Shown: positions 10,801-22,830 of the stretch, one piece after another | How positions within the stretch are numbered: the first letter of the stretch is position 1 | Layout: each line of letters starts with the position of its first letter | NCBI GenBank assembly: GCA_020809705.1 | Contig: CP085827.1 | Coordinates: forward strand, 930,001-994,000 | Direction of reading: 5' to 3' | Origin: Calonectria ilicicola | Lineage: Eukaryota > Ascomycota > Sordariomycetes > Hypocreales > Nectriaceae | DNA: 64,000 nucleotides | Position numbers and translations under genes: made by a program | Notes under the pieces: generated by a model | The model's input: only the letters and a program-made list of their open reading frames with translations | What the model was told of the DNA's origin: nothing | Databases searched by the model: none

Positions 10801-13800
10801 TGTAGCCTCCAAGTGACGAGCACTCTCTTCCTTGAGTCTGGTAACTTCCTCCTCCAGAATTGCCTTCTCATCCTCGAATCGTCGAGCAATCTCGCCTTGA
10901 GAATCTCGCAGGCTTGAGAGTTCGGTGTTGGATCGGGAAAGCTCAGAAGACACATCCTCAACCCGCAGTCCAAGCTCCTTAATCTTGGCATCCTTCTCCT
11001 CGATAAGAGCCTCAATCTCCTGGCGATACTGTTCCTGAGAGGCGCGGAGGTCCTCAAGGGCTTCCTCGTTGGCCTGGCTTAGCTCCTTGAACTGATCAGC
11101 CTGAGCCTTGGCATTTTCAAGGTGGGTGTTGGCCATATCGAGATCGCGCTTGAGATCAGAAATCTCAATGTTGAGTTCCTGGATTTCTGCTTCGAGTTGC
11201 TGTTGCTGTTCATTAGCCTCGATATTGCTGCCAGGTCGCGGTGTTGGTCGGGGTTGGAGACGACCGGCTCGCTCCTCAGCATTTCTCAACTCGACAGACA
11301 GCTCGTCAACTCGGGCTTGTAAATGGTCTCTACTCGTCTTGGTGCTAACGTGCTCCTCGCGAATCTGGCTAAGGCTTGCCATGAGGTCGTCGATACGCTT
11401 CTGGGCTTCCTTGGCTTCGTATTCCTTCCTGAGTTGCAACTTCTTAGTCTCCTCGGCTTCGTAAGACAACTTGCGTTGTGTGTCGCTTAGTTCTTGCTCC
11501 AAGTTCTCAATTCGAGACTGTGCCTTGCGACGAGCCTCGGATTCTGTCAGATTGCGTTCATTTTCGAGTGATTGCTGGGTTGCAAGAAGGTTGTTGAGCC
11601 GGTTCTTCTCCTCAATCAGACTCTCGTTGTCCTTGCTGAGTCGGTCCTGGATATCCTTCCACAGCTTCTTCTCGGCCTTGAGGTTCGCGGCTTCGTTGCG
11701 CATGCTATCAACAAGGCCCTTAGCCTCGATAAGCTCTTCAGCCACCTGCTGGGTTCGAATGTCCTGCTTGGCTGCCGTCTCAGAGAGGCTTTGGTTCCGT
11801 TTTTGAAGCTCGCGGTTCTCGCTTTGAAGGGCAACATAGTTGCTGTTCAACATCTCGCGCCGTTCATCTCCAATTCGAACATCACCTTGCAACTTCACAT
11901 TTTCAGTCTGCAAAGAGTTCTTCTCGGATGTGAGGGAATCGACCTGAACACGCAAGTCCTTGCGCACACCATCCTGTGCATCTCGGAAACTGTCGTACTC
12001 GGACTGAAGCTTTCGCAAAGCCTCGTTCAGGGTCTCGGCTTGCTCTGCAGCCTCGATACTAACCAGGGGCAGACGGCTGCTGCCATCTAGAGAGTGACGC
12101 ATCATCGATGCCTCGTCTCCGTTCACGCCCCGTTGCTGGAGAAGTCGTCGGAACATGTCCCTCTCCATCTTGTAGCTCTCCATAGTGTTCTTGATGGACT
12201 TGGCCTCTTCGGCCATGTGGGAAAGCTCCTGCTGCAGCTTCTCAACCATGTCGTGATCCTCCTTGGCTTGGTGCTTTGCGGCCAAAGCCTCTTCACTCTC
12301 CAGCTGCTCGGCAAGTTCTCGGGTGATACGCATGAGCTCCTCGTTCTTGGCCTGCAGGGACTTGACGTCCTTGAAGACGACCAGCTTCTGGGTAATGAAC
12401 TGATGGGTGTCGGACATGTCAGAAAGAGCCTCCTCAGAAATCTCTCCCTTCTCTAGTTGTTTGAGACGGAAGGTCTCCTCGTCGGTGAGTTGGTCCATGC
12501 CCTTCTCAATTGCATAAATGTTGAATACAAGCATCTGGATCTGAGTTCCCAGATCCCGGAGCTGGGTTCGCAAAATCTTAGCCTCAGATTGCGCAGTAGC
12601 AAGCGCGCCCTCGGCCTTTCGAGCCGCTCGGCGGGCAACATCGCGCTCCTCAAAGCTCTGCTGGGACAGCTCAGACATGCGAGCAATCTCAGTGCGGAGA
12701 GTCTCTGATTCGGCTTGAAGTTCTTGGATTTCAGGGGCCTTTGCCTCAAGAGCTGTCATCATATTATCCAGCTCCTCTGAGAGTTGCTGGTTTCTTCGGC
12801 GCTCGCTGGCCAGCTGGGCCTTGACCTGGTAGAGTTGGTCGATGGCCTGAGTGGCGGTGATGGCAGACTTGCTGCGAACTGAGCCAGGAGTTGCAAAGGG
12901 AGAGGCGGCTCGGCCGATGAGGGATCCATTTGCTCGAGGGGTCTGGGGGGTTGTTGACTCGACTGGTGCCGGGCCGTTCTCAAGTCGCACTTGAAGCTCG
13001 TCAATCTCTGCCTCGAGCTGGCGGATTCTCTCCTCCATCTCTGTTCCGGCTTGTCGTTCCTGCTCAAGCTCGACTCGGATGCGTCGAATCTCGTTTTCGT
13101 AGTTGTCCTTTAGACGTTCCTTTTCGGCTTCGAGTTCACGAACACGTTCCTGGTGCTTCTTACTGAGCTGGTCAGACATGTCAACCAATCGTCGCTGGTC
13201 CTCAAGTTCCTGTTTGTAGCTTTCGACGGTCGAGGCAAAGGCGCCCTCCTGCTTCTGGAGCTTGACAAGCGCATCGTCTGCCTTGGACTGCATGGTTTCG
13301 AGTCGTTCGCGCAGCTGTTGCTCAGTTCGCTTCAGGGAATCGACCTGTGATTGAATGTCCTCGTTCTGTCGTTGGAGTTCAGCAATACGGGCACCCTTTT
13401 CTTTACGGTACTTGAGGCCCTCATCGCTCTTGGTCTTCAGCTCACTCTCAAGCCATTCACTGTTTTTGCGGGCCAGATCGAGCTGCTGCTGCAAGGACTC
13501 TTCTCGATATTTAGCGCTGTTCAACTGACCCTTGGCATTCTGCTCCGACTGCTGGAGGGCAGTGACCTCGCGAGCCAGCTCAACATTTCGCTGGTGCTGC
13601 TTGGTGAGCTCCTCTGACACGGTCTGGTCACGCTTGTTGTGGGACTCGATGATGCTTAGATTTGTTCGGTTTGACGACTGGAGCGTCTCAATCTTGTCGT
13701 TGAGAGCCTTGATGTCGGCATCATGATCAGAGTTCTTTGCCTTGAGGGTCTGCAGTTCGTTTTCGAGAGACTGGCGCTTAGTTTCTGGTTAAGTGGAAGC

Positions 13801-14146
13801 GGTTAGCAGGTGAAACATTTTCGGGAGCAGCAGCACCCCGCCAGCACAACCTACCTTCATCCTTCAATTGCTGTCGGGCCTCTTCAACATCCTTGAGGGC
13901 CTTGTCGGCAGTAGCCTTGAAAGTTTGCGATCGTGTCTCGGAGCTGCGAACGGCGTTTTCCAACTCGATGTCGGTCTGGAGCTTCTCGGCGTAGAGAGTG
14001 TCAAACTCGTGCGCCTTCGCGGCCACGGCCTGCAAGAGAGCGGTGACAAGATCGACGGTCGGCTCGGTCGTCAGGGTCGCCAGGACAGGCTGATCGAGGC
14101 CAAGATGGCCTGCGATGTAGCCGATGTCCACATCTGCAGCCGCCAT
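7870..14146 (-). CDS. mlp1: Mlp1/Tpr-type nuclear pore basket protein
   Basis: This encodes a 2068-residue coiled-coil protein of the Mlp1/Mlp2/Tpr family. These proteins form nuclear basket filaments and act in mRNA quality control, chromatin tethering and spindle checkpoint scaffolding. Exon 1 is 14146-13855. A 70-nt intron (13785-13854, GTAGGT...ACCAG) restores the frame into exon 2 (13784-7870). Heptad-rich coiled coil fills roughly residues 40-1650 with hardly any break. An Ala/Pro linker, a shorter charged helix (about 1725-1830) and a low-complexity Ala/Pro/Gln tail follow. The C-terminus has two NPFA repeats, an RGG/RG-rich block (about 1990-2040) and basic clusters KRQR and KRAR that look like nuclear localisation signals. 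Length fits the family (yeast Mlp1 1875, human Tpr about 2360). Antisense frames across this gene are shadows of the repetitive coding sequence. Confidence 0.92.
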
Positions 14147-15307
14147 GGTCGTGGATCCTTCAAGTCGAAATCGCGGCTCTCGTCATTCCCGCAGCGGCGT
14201 CGTCACAGAAGCTAAAAGGTACAAAGGGAAGAACAAAAAAGTTAAAAATGTCGTGTTTATTTCACTAATGCAACCTCGTCGACTTGTCGTTTGCGCGTGC
14301 GCAGCGGCGATAGCGGGCGAGGCTGGCAAAAGTTGCGTGTTTGGGTGAACAAAGCACAAAGGAGTGAGGCAGAGAAATTGGAGCTTTCGCGCCTGAACTA
14401 CGAGTCCACTGTTTTTGGAAGCAACAAACGGTAAGGCCCAGCTGTGAAGGAGCAACGGTGCACGGGCCAGAAGAACCACTTCGCGCCTTCATGTATCCAC
14501 ATGTGTGTGTTGGTCGGCAGCAGTGACGCGATGGTGCCTGGCGCTTGCCGCAATAATGCTTTTTTCCGGTTCCGTTGCATCTTGCATGTATCACCGTGTG
14601 GCGGACCCACCCTATACCAAGGCAGCATCTGGAATACTGTAAGTTTGCCGCTCAATTCAAACTCAACTGCAAGCGGAGTTGTTTCTTTCTTTTTTTTCTT
14701 TTTTTTTTCCACAGTAAAATTTTGGTATCGACATGGTACATCTTTCTATCGATATTTTTCATGTCGGAAAAAAAACCCGATCCGTTTTGAAAACTGTCCA
14801 GTTTAGACGGTTCCAAAGACAGCAAGGAATAAAAGCTAATTATCTACCCTTCTGAAACTCCAAGACACGTACTTTGTGAGCCAATCATGTAAGCGAAATT
14901 TGCGCCACTGTTCACACCAAGGATATTGATGAATTAGATAAAGATGCTCTTTTTTTTTTATTCTTGAGAATTATACCAAGTTCCACTCATACCTGCGCCC
15001 TTAAACTATCACCCAAATGTTTAAAAAAACCTTTCCCAAACCTGGCCCTGATAGATATCCTCTAGAATCAGCAAGAGAACCCCGAACTTCAATAGCAAGC
15101 ACCATCACAACCACAAGCATCACCAGAATAAAAGCTGTAGTTATAAGTATAGTATAAAAAATTCTGACATATTATTCATTTAAAATACTCGCTGGTCTGA
15201 AATTCCAACAACGCCGGCTGAGAATACACCAAACCTCGTACAAACGCCTATGCAGTTTCGTAAAGCTCTTTGTAATACATATTGACACAAGACTGACCTC
15301 TCCAAGC
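14147..15307. other. Intergenic, nucleoporin promoter and upstream 3' UTR
   Basis: No gene is supported. The stretch includes T-rich tracts near 14690-14710 and 14950. It separates two minus-strand genes. Confidence 0.5.
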
Positions 15308-17210
15308 CTATTTCCACTTGCCCACGTTGGAATCGAGTTCATATGCCTCCACTGGCCCGGACTGCCACCCGTTCTGACCGTGTGGCTTTTGCGCCGCCGG
15401 TGCAGGATGTGCGGGAAACTCGTACACGGGCTGCCCATGGGGCGTTTGCGGCGAATGTCCATTACTCCATCCTCCTGGACTGGGCATCTCGTGGGATGTA
15501 ACGGGAGAAGGCACATAGCCAGGCTGGCCATATGGTATCGGTGGGGTGTAGTATCCCTTGGCCGGTGGGGTTTGGGAACTGAAAGCGCCCATATTGGCCT
15601 GATTATGAGGGAGCTCTGTGACATTTGGCATACCGCCGGTTGGCTTCACTCCGCCATCAAGTTCCGGTCTATAGCTGTTCGGGAGTTCGGATGCTGAGGG
15701 CGATTCAAAGGGGTTCTGGGGCTTAGCCTCGCCCATGTGGGTGTTTCCCATTAGCTCCGGCTTTCCGTTATACTGATACTGATCGCCTCCGGATTGGCCG
15801 CCTGCTCCGAGCTGTTCGCCGTTTGCCTGACGGCGCTTTCTTCGCCAAAACAAAAAGAAGGCTACGCCTAGACCGATGACAGCAACAACACCAGCAACAC
15901 CCGCTGCAATCGGTATAATACCAACTCCTTGTTTCTTCTCACCGGAAGAGTCCTTGGATGAACCGGTTTCTGCTGCACCGCTCTGTCCCGTCTTTCCAGA
16001 ACCAGTTGACGCACCAGTTGACCCACTGCCACCGTCGGCGAATGTGTACGTCGCGGCAATCGACTCAGAGACGGTGGCGGTAACCTTGCCATTTGCTGCG
16101 CTGCAATAATAGTCCCAAACGGAGACGGCGGATGACAAGTCAGCGATGGCAGTACTATCGCAGTAATACTTGACGTTGGTTGTCAGAGTGGTAGAAACGT
16201 CGGCTGACATGCCTGATTTAATGCACACGCAGGATGCTAATTGTTCAGGACCTGTGCCGCATAGCCAACTCGTTTGCTAAAGCGAGTTAGCAGGAGGTTA
16301 AGTGACGGAAAAAACAGGTACTTACGCTTTGAACGGCCTCTGATACCGCGCTCTGAGCACATTTGGGCAGAGACTTAAACTGAGGCAAGGCGGTGATGTA
16401 GTATGTCACTAAAGAAGAGTTAGTATCGTTTTCCTAAAGAAAGACAGGCAGAAACTGACTCTTTCCAGGGGCGGCGGAAGGTTGCGCAAAATGCGTGGTT
16501 CCCTTGTTCATGTTGCAATATTCAGTATAAAACTGTTCTGCTGCGGTGGCATCCTCGTTGTTGGAGCATGACTGCTTGGCCGACTTGGAAAGGTTATCAG
16601 TAATGTACTTTACTACGCCGCTCTTGCTACAGGCGCAAGGCGCGTATAGCTGGGCTGGGCTGGGACATAGGTCTGAACCAGCTCCCATAACCACTTGGGA
16701 CACGGCCCACTGCGCGCAAGTAGGCAGGTAAGCCATCTGGGGAAGGTCGGTAATGTAGGCGTTGACTATGTTCGTTGTGGGCGATGCAAAGCTGAGGGTC
16801 ATCTTGTCCTGGTTGCAGTATTGGCCCATGAACATGGATGCGCTTGTCAAGTCCTCGGTAGCAGTCGTGCCGCAGCTCCAGGACAGAATATCGGTGGAAA
16901 TGGATGAGTAAATCTTGTTGTAGTCGGCCGAGTTCGAGCACACACATGATTGCAGGCTCTTTGGGGAATCGCCACATGCTGTATGTGAGTACGTGAGGCC
17001 AAAAACATCTGCGGATATAGCTGTGGCAGCACAGGGTGCCTATTGGAGTCAGCATTCATCACTGGATCGTCGTCTAAGTCAATAGCGGCATACCAAGAGG
17101 GTGTACATGCTGAGGTCCGTCACGTCCATGACAGTGCTGGCCGCGGCGGAGAGGGTGGCCAGGCCCATTGGCAGGGCCAGCAGCCTCTGGAGGCCGTGTA
17201 AGTGATGCAT
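15308..17210 (-). CDS. Type I membrane protein with three tandem six-Cys modules
   Basis: I assemble four exons: 17210-17094, 17039-16460, 16408-16326 and 16276-15308. The introns are 54, 51 and 49 nt, and all junctions keep frame to give 582 residues. A signal peptide covers about residues 1-25. Three repeats follow with cysteines at 42/61/71/73/95/114, 147/164/174/176/197/214 and 249/266/276/278/299/318. The spacing is C-x(16-18)-C-x9-C-x-C-x(20-21)-C-x(16-18)-C each time. A Ser/Gly/Thr-rich stalk (330-375) leads to one membrane helix (about 378-404), an RRKRR stop-transfer and a 175-residue cytosolic tail rich in Pro, Gly, Gln and Tyr. The architecture resembles fungal wall-stress sensors or CFEM receptors. 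However, CFEM domains have eight cysteines and WSC domains a different pattern, so I treat the module as unassigned. A surface sensor or adhesin role is inferred. Confidence 0.82.
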
Positions 17211-18942
17211 GGTGGGGACTTATTCGCAATATCAAGTATAGCAACGGGCCGACGACTGATACCTCGCCCAAGCAATCACAGTCACGGTCACAGTCACAAT
17301 ACGAACACGCGGAGAAAGAATTCGAAAGGAAGAAAGAAAGGCCAGCCACGACGTCCTCGTGCAAAATGCCTTCACGGGCGGCAGTGGGGGAGCTGGAGCG
17401 CGACCAGGCAGGGCTGGATGCAGCTGGCGGCGAGCACCCCTGGAGCTAGTCCGCTTGTCACCAAAGCTGAAAATTTTGGCTGCATGTCGTTCCACTGCAG
17501 ACACGGCTTGCTCCATGCTGGCGTCGTGAGCTGCTTAACGTCGCGGGGGCTTCATGCAGGAACAATCTTGAAGAAAAATGAACCACTGCATCGGCAACCC
17601 ATTGTCATCATGAACCGGTTCCTCGCATCATTGTTGACGATGCGGCGCAGAGCCCGGAACTGCGAGCAAGAGCTCAATCGTCACTTGACGATAATCCGTG
17701 GTGTTCTTCCTAGCGTGAGGAGCAGCGACAATTTCCACCAGGCAGTCTGGCCGGTGGTTAGTTCATCCGACCATCCCAAATCTGACTCGTTGGGGGGAGG
17801 GGGGGGCATCTATCTTATCAAGTTGCGCTGGGGAGCCTGGCAAAAAAAAAAAAAACCTAAGTGATGGGTCTCGAGTCCCTCCTCGCACGGTGGTGGCTCC
17901 CGTTAAACATGCATACGCGCGCATTATGGTTATCAACAACAAACACGCGTATCTGGTGGGTAGGGCTGGCCGAGCCAAGACTTTTTCGCTTGTTCCTGCT
18001 TCATAAGGGATCTCCCCAACCCGAGACAAACTGCGGGCCTCTCGAGATGCCTTCGCCGCGGGTTTCTCCCACAAGGCATTACCGAACAAGACAAACGCAG
18101 CGCCACCCTGGAGAAATCCGCCTGGAGCAGCCGCGCGCCCATTCCCATTGGCCAGCAAAGGGCGAAATGAGAGCGCGACCTGCAGCGAGGGGCTGAACTG
18201 GCCCTGTGATGAAACAGCTGGCGCCTGCAGCAGCTTGACTCGGAAACATGGAATTCCGCCCCGGCATGAGAAACCGGAAAACCAGGAAAAGGGTCAAGTG
18301 TGTGAATCCGGCACATGGGCCGGCCAAAGTGAGTGGTCTCCCTCCTTGATTGTCCCGCCTCCGTCTCCGCCTCCATCTCCGTCTCACTGGCACGCGCAAG
18401 TGCGTGTGACAGCTTACTCACTTGGGCCTGCAAACACGTGGTAGCGCTCGTGGGGCGCTTGAATGCCGACCTCAATACCGGGGACTGGCATCCAGCCATC
18501 TCCACTTGCTCAAAATCGTTAACCTAGCGAGTCTATTTGGTTGTCGGTGAGTGCTTTCCGTCCCTCATGATGCACACTCTCCGCCTTTTTCCAACACTTG
18601 TTTGGGTCACACCTCGATGAGCAATTGGGCTTTTGGGGGCGCACGCGCGATTTTTTTGTTCATGATGCCATCAGGTTGCTCTGATTCGTGGCAGTATATT
18701 TCTGTCTTGGTGGAAAAAAAAGTAAACCTGCTAGGTCGTGTCGTCACCGTTATTACAATGTTGCTACATTTAATTTAAACGCCATGCTAAAAAATCAAGC
18801 CCTTTTCCTGGTGACATGTGTGGTCAACCTCTGTATTGTCCCGTGCCCAGCACCTCATCCAAAAATAACACCATAGCTCCATGCTTTCCGTAAAACAATG
18901 TGTAAAACAAATCCCAGTGTACCCAAACCCAAAAATGGTAAT
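17211..18942. other. Intergenic, 1.7 kb
   Basis: No supportable gene. Overlapping frames on both strands lack features. A G-run followed by an A-run occurs near 17792-17855. This is the upstream region of the six-Cys membrane protein gene. Confidence 0.45.
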
Positions 18943-19827
18943 TCAATCGCGACCCTCCTGATTCTCGTGGGAAGGTTGGGGTGAGGTGGGGGCCGGCACA
19001 TGCGGCGGCAAAGCAATCGAACTCATTCGTCTGCGGACCGCGCTGGCGTAGGCGTTGCGGGTGTTTGTAAACTTGGGGAACTGGTATCGTGACTTGGTCG
19101 GGGGAGTGGATGGGGCGAATGGGGATCCAAACGGGGATGAGATCCTGTCTGGAACCTCAGGGATTGGTGTCTGAGATAGCTGAGATGCTTGGGGGGGATC
19201 CGTGACCCTGCGCAGGGGAACTTTGGAGCTCAGACCCTTGCGGATCGAGTGAGCAACCTCGGCGACGGATGAGCGGCGAGGCACAGCGGCTACTGGCTCC
19301 TCCTGTTGCTCAGTGCGCTCGATGGATCGGATTGAGAAAATGGATCGGGTAGATGAGATGGAGCTGCCTCGTGAGCGCACCGGAGTCGAGCAGTCGGAAA
19401 AGGTGGTCTCTTGGCTGGTGGCGGAAACTTGTGAGGCGCGGCGTGTGGGCTCGGTGTCCTTGAGCATCTTCCATAGGCCATGGCCAAGATCATCCCAGAT
19501 GACGACGGCTTTGAAGAGGCGGCGACATGCCTGGGTGCCCTCAGTCTCGTTCAGGTCGGCAAAGGACCACAGCTCCCCAATGGAAGGGAGTGTGTCCCGC
19601 ACAATGGTAATCTGCTCCATCTGGTCCCTCCAGATGGAGTTTTCAAGGAAGTCCTCGAGGAAATCAAAAGTCTCATCCTTGGTTGCCTCCTCTGCCTCAA
19701 AGGCCTCACGCTCGAGAATAGCTGTTTGGGCGCGCTCCTCTTCCTCGCGCCGTTGCTGTCTTCGCTTCTTGCCGTCAAAGAGGGAGCCCTTGGCTGGCGC
19801 AGTGCCCTTAGCGGCTGTGTTGGGCAT
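18943..19827 (-). CDS. Orphan Ser/Pro-rich protein with charged N-terminal helix
   Basis: A single exon encodes 294 residues of unknown function. Residues 18-60 form a highly charged Lys/Arg/Glu helix (KKRRQQRREEEERA). A compact, probably folded segment (about 50-130) is rich in Trp, Phe and Asp and contains FDFLEDFLENSIW and VVIWDDLGHGLWKML. The C-terminal 160 residues are Ser/Pro/Arg-rich and probably disordered. They include SSISSTRSIFSIRSIER and several SP/TP dipeptides of the kind phosphorylated by proline-directed kinases. There is no signal peptide or membrane span. The frame is open from the only upstream ATG in a good context, and its ordered-then-disordered composition argues for a genuine gene. 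I do not recognise a family. Confidence 0.7.
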   Translation of the reverse strand: MPNTAAKGTAPAKGSLFDGKKRRQQRREEEERAQTAILEREAFEAEEATKDETFDFLEDFLENSIWRDQMEQITIVRDTLPSIGELWSFADLNETEGTQACRRLFKAVVIWDDLGHGLWKMLKDTEPTRRASQVSATSQETTFSDCSTPVRSRGSSISSTRSIFSIRSIERTEQQEEPVAAVPRRSSVAEVAHSIRKGLSSKVPLRRVTDPPQASQLSQTPIPEVPDRISSPFGSPFAPSTPPTKSRYQFPKFTNTRNAYASAVRRRMSSIALPPHVPAPTSPQPSHENQEGRD

Positions 19828-22800
19828 GTTGGCGATGTTCTATTTCAACCTGGTATATCTGGTGTAGTTGGCCAGGCTGGTGTGTGTGGTATAATTCTGT
19901 GGGTGATGGTGATGGTGGTGGTGGTGGATGGTCGAGTGGTCGTCAAGTGAGCAGTATAGAGATGAGCATTGGCCGACAGTCCTGTTGCTCCTGTTGTCAT
20001 TTGTCGATGATGAATCGGTTGCTTGAGGCCGGAGGCTCTTGGTGAAAAACAGTAGTGACATGAACCCGGCGGTATGGGATGTCTGGGATTAATATGTTTT
20101 TTTCGACAACAAGATGGAGGTGTCCTATGTCGGACATTCAATTGGGCGTCAAACTCAACGGCCAACCACTGACAAGGTTTGCCAAGGCGCCGCCACTGGG
20201 CTCCGGGGCGCTTGTGGTGGCCCATAGCTGCAAGGTTTGGGGGGCTTGACTTACTCGCATGTGCCCAGCGGGTCGGGACCCTTGTGAGAGGGCTCGCCGA
20301 CTGTTTCCGACTACCTGAATGGGACATGTGGGAGTGTGTTGGGTGCATGGCGGGCGGTGAGTGGACAGTCTGTGGGAGACAGGCACGCAGACAAGCGAGG
20401 TAAAGGGTTTCTCCGACGCGTCTTGTTGTCCCAGACCATCGCCACATAGCTGAGCTGAGGATTGCGATATGGAGCTTTTACACGCTGAACCTCAACTCAG
20501 CTTGCCATGGAGAAACTTTGGCAGGAGGGGCAAGGGGGGGCATGGGGGAGGGGGCGGCGAGGGTATCGCGGCACTGTCACTGTCAATCTAACAGCGGTGT
20601 TGGCAGCTCCATCGATAGCCTCATCTACACCGACATGTCTCACTCACCGTCTCTCTGCCGGCAGCCAGCGGGGGATCATTGGGGGCCTTGGGGTCTGTTA
20701 CGGGGATTCTGATCGGCTATTTGCACCAGTGCGAGAGCCGGACGCTGCCCGACTGCCCCCGGCCCGCGGGACAACTCTGTCGGTCGGGTGGCGCGCAGTA
20801 ATGCTTGGCTGTCATTGGAGGATGTCGATCCTGGGGCTGGATTGTCGGCGGGCAAGGCTTGATCCAGTGGCTGGTGGATTTTGGTCCGGCGGGACCCAGT
20901 GAGCCCCAGTGAGCAGTGAGCACCCCCTCCAGTGCCAGTGAGGCCCCAGTGAGGCCAACAAGCCGGCAAGCCCCAGCATTTCAGATGCCACATTCCGACG
21001 CGGCAGAGGCTCCCGGCGCATATGGCGCTGAGGGCTCTGTGCGTCTGGGGAACTAGGGCAGGAACTGTGGGGCAGGTAGCCCCGGGCAGCCGGTGCCTGG
21101 GTTGTACTGCCGGCACTGCTCCGACCCTGGCCAAGGGTCTGGGGGAGATGGGGATTGACCATTTTGACAGCTCTTAGCCGCGCACATTGCGCTTCACACC
21201 ATCTTCGGATTCGGTCTTATCACGGTCGTCGGGTGATTACGGTGCGTGTTCTGCCACATGGCACAACGCCTGGGCTAAGGCTGAGAGGGTTGTGAAGCCG
21301 CGTCTCGTGCCCCTCTCGTGTGAGAGTGTGTGGTTGTTGTCGTTGTTGTTGTTTGCTCGGCCGGCAGAGGGCTCGCCAAGCTCGGGTAGCCGACATGTTG
21401 GGACGCGTTTTTTGCTTCGTCACCTGGATTGTGGGATGCGGCAAACCTTGGCAGCCCGGGAGGCTCGTGTGCTCAGCAGGAAGAGGCGTCTGTCTTTGCA
21501 TGCTGAAACAGGAACGAGGAGCCTGGCACTAGAGGCCGCATGCTTTGTGCTTTGGGGTCGAGAACAAGCATGCACCGCGGTCACGGGAAACTCCATTTCC
21601 CATCTGGGATGTGCAATCTGCTGAAGCTTCCGGGGGCTTGGGATCCTCTGTGACGCCTCATTCATTCCCACAAACCGACGAACAATGCAAGACATTCGTG
21701 GGAGCGTTGGCGGCCGGGTCAAACTCAAATGTGCGGGAGCTGCATTCCAATCTCGTCGGGGATCGGCACCCACAGCTGCCTTGTCTCGGACCGCGCTGGG
21801 TCCGCCTCTGGGGGGGCTGACGACTGTGTGGCCTTTGGCGTGCTCACCCAACGTCACCCGCGACATGGGAGAGCGTCATTTCATCTGGGACAGCTCCGGA
21901 AGCTGGTAGTAGTTGCGGTTGCGGAGCGGGCGGGTCCGCACACGGGGGGGGGTGGTTTGTCCGCGACACGAGGCGGCAATGACGTTGAGAGAGGGCCTCA
22001 AGCATTGCCCAATTCGAGCATATGCCAAGGTGCCAACGAGATGGAGGTGGGCACGGCTTGAATCATGGACAGCCCTATCTCCGGCCGGCCGGGTCGGGGT
22101 CGGGGCGGGGCCAGCTTTGGGAAAGCTTTTTGGGCTGTCTTTGTGCTTTGACTTTTGCATTGTGAAGCTGAAGTTCTCTAAAATTGGTCTGGGACACACG
22201 TCTATTGTGCTTGTGGCTTTCATAATTTTATTGAGCCACATTGTCGGCCGCGTGGTGGGGGGCGGGGGCAGCATCAAGGTGTGGCTGGCTGCTTGGACCT
22301 AGCTTGGACCCACGGCGATGATGATTGACTTAGAACGTGAATACGCGCGTTATTGAGCTCGACAACTATTGAAATGAGAAACAAACAAAGAATTACGCCG
22401 CACGGCTAGTGACCTTTCCGAGAACGAAAAAGAGAAAAGAAAAGAAAAGAAAAAAAAAAAAAAAAAAGAAACAGAAACAGAAACAGAAGGCCTGGGTGTA
22501 ACACTGTGTTACTTGAGGCATGGCGCCTTGGTGATCAACTAATCAAACCTGGTCGACCCAGGCCTGCCCTTGTTTTGTTGTCTGTCGCTGCGTGTTCGCC
22601 GTGATGCAACAAACAAATACAGCCATGCCATGGCAAACAACGAAACAGGCTGCGCCATCGCCCACTCTGCCCTATTGTTCCTGATGCACCTGACGCAAGC
22701 CGCAATTTCCGCTATGGGCGCGATTCTAGTCAGAATCCCAGCAACCGCACCCAGCCAGTCCCCCTCAACCCTTGCTTGCTTTTCCGCAACAAAGCAAAAC

Positions 22801-22830
22801 TTACACCACAACTACTGCGATCTGACGGGG
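19828..22830. other. Intergenic, 3 kb, GC-rich with low-complexity tracts
   Basis: No gene is supported. A CAC/CAT-rich low-complexity stretch lies at 19900-19935. A degenerate CAGTGAG/CCCAGTGAGG repeat lies at about 20884-20960. A long A/G tract (aaaag units, then poly-A, then gaaacagaaac units) lies at 22430-22487. Many overlapping frames reflect GC-rich composition. The right-hand 200 bases are open in frame with the next gene, back to an ATG at 22630. Confidence 0.45.

Noticed and set aside
7870..13784. Many long frames antisense to or overlapping the nucleoporin gene
   Set aside because: They mirror the repetitive heptad coding sequence, are Leu/Ser-rich by codon complement, and have no domain or splice support.
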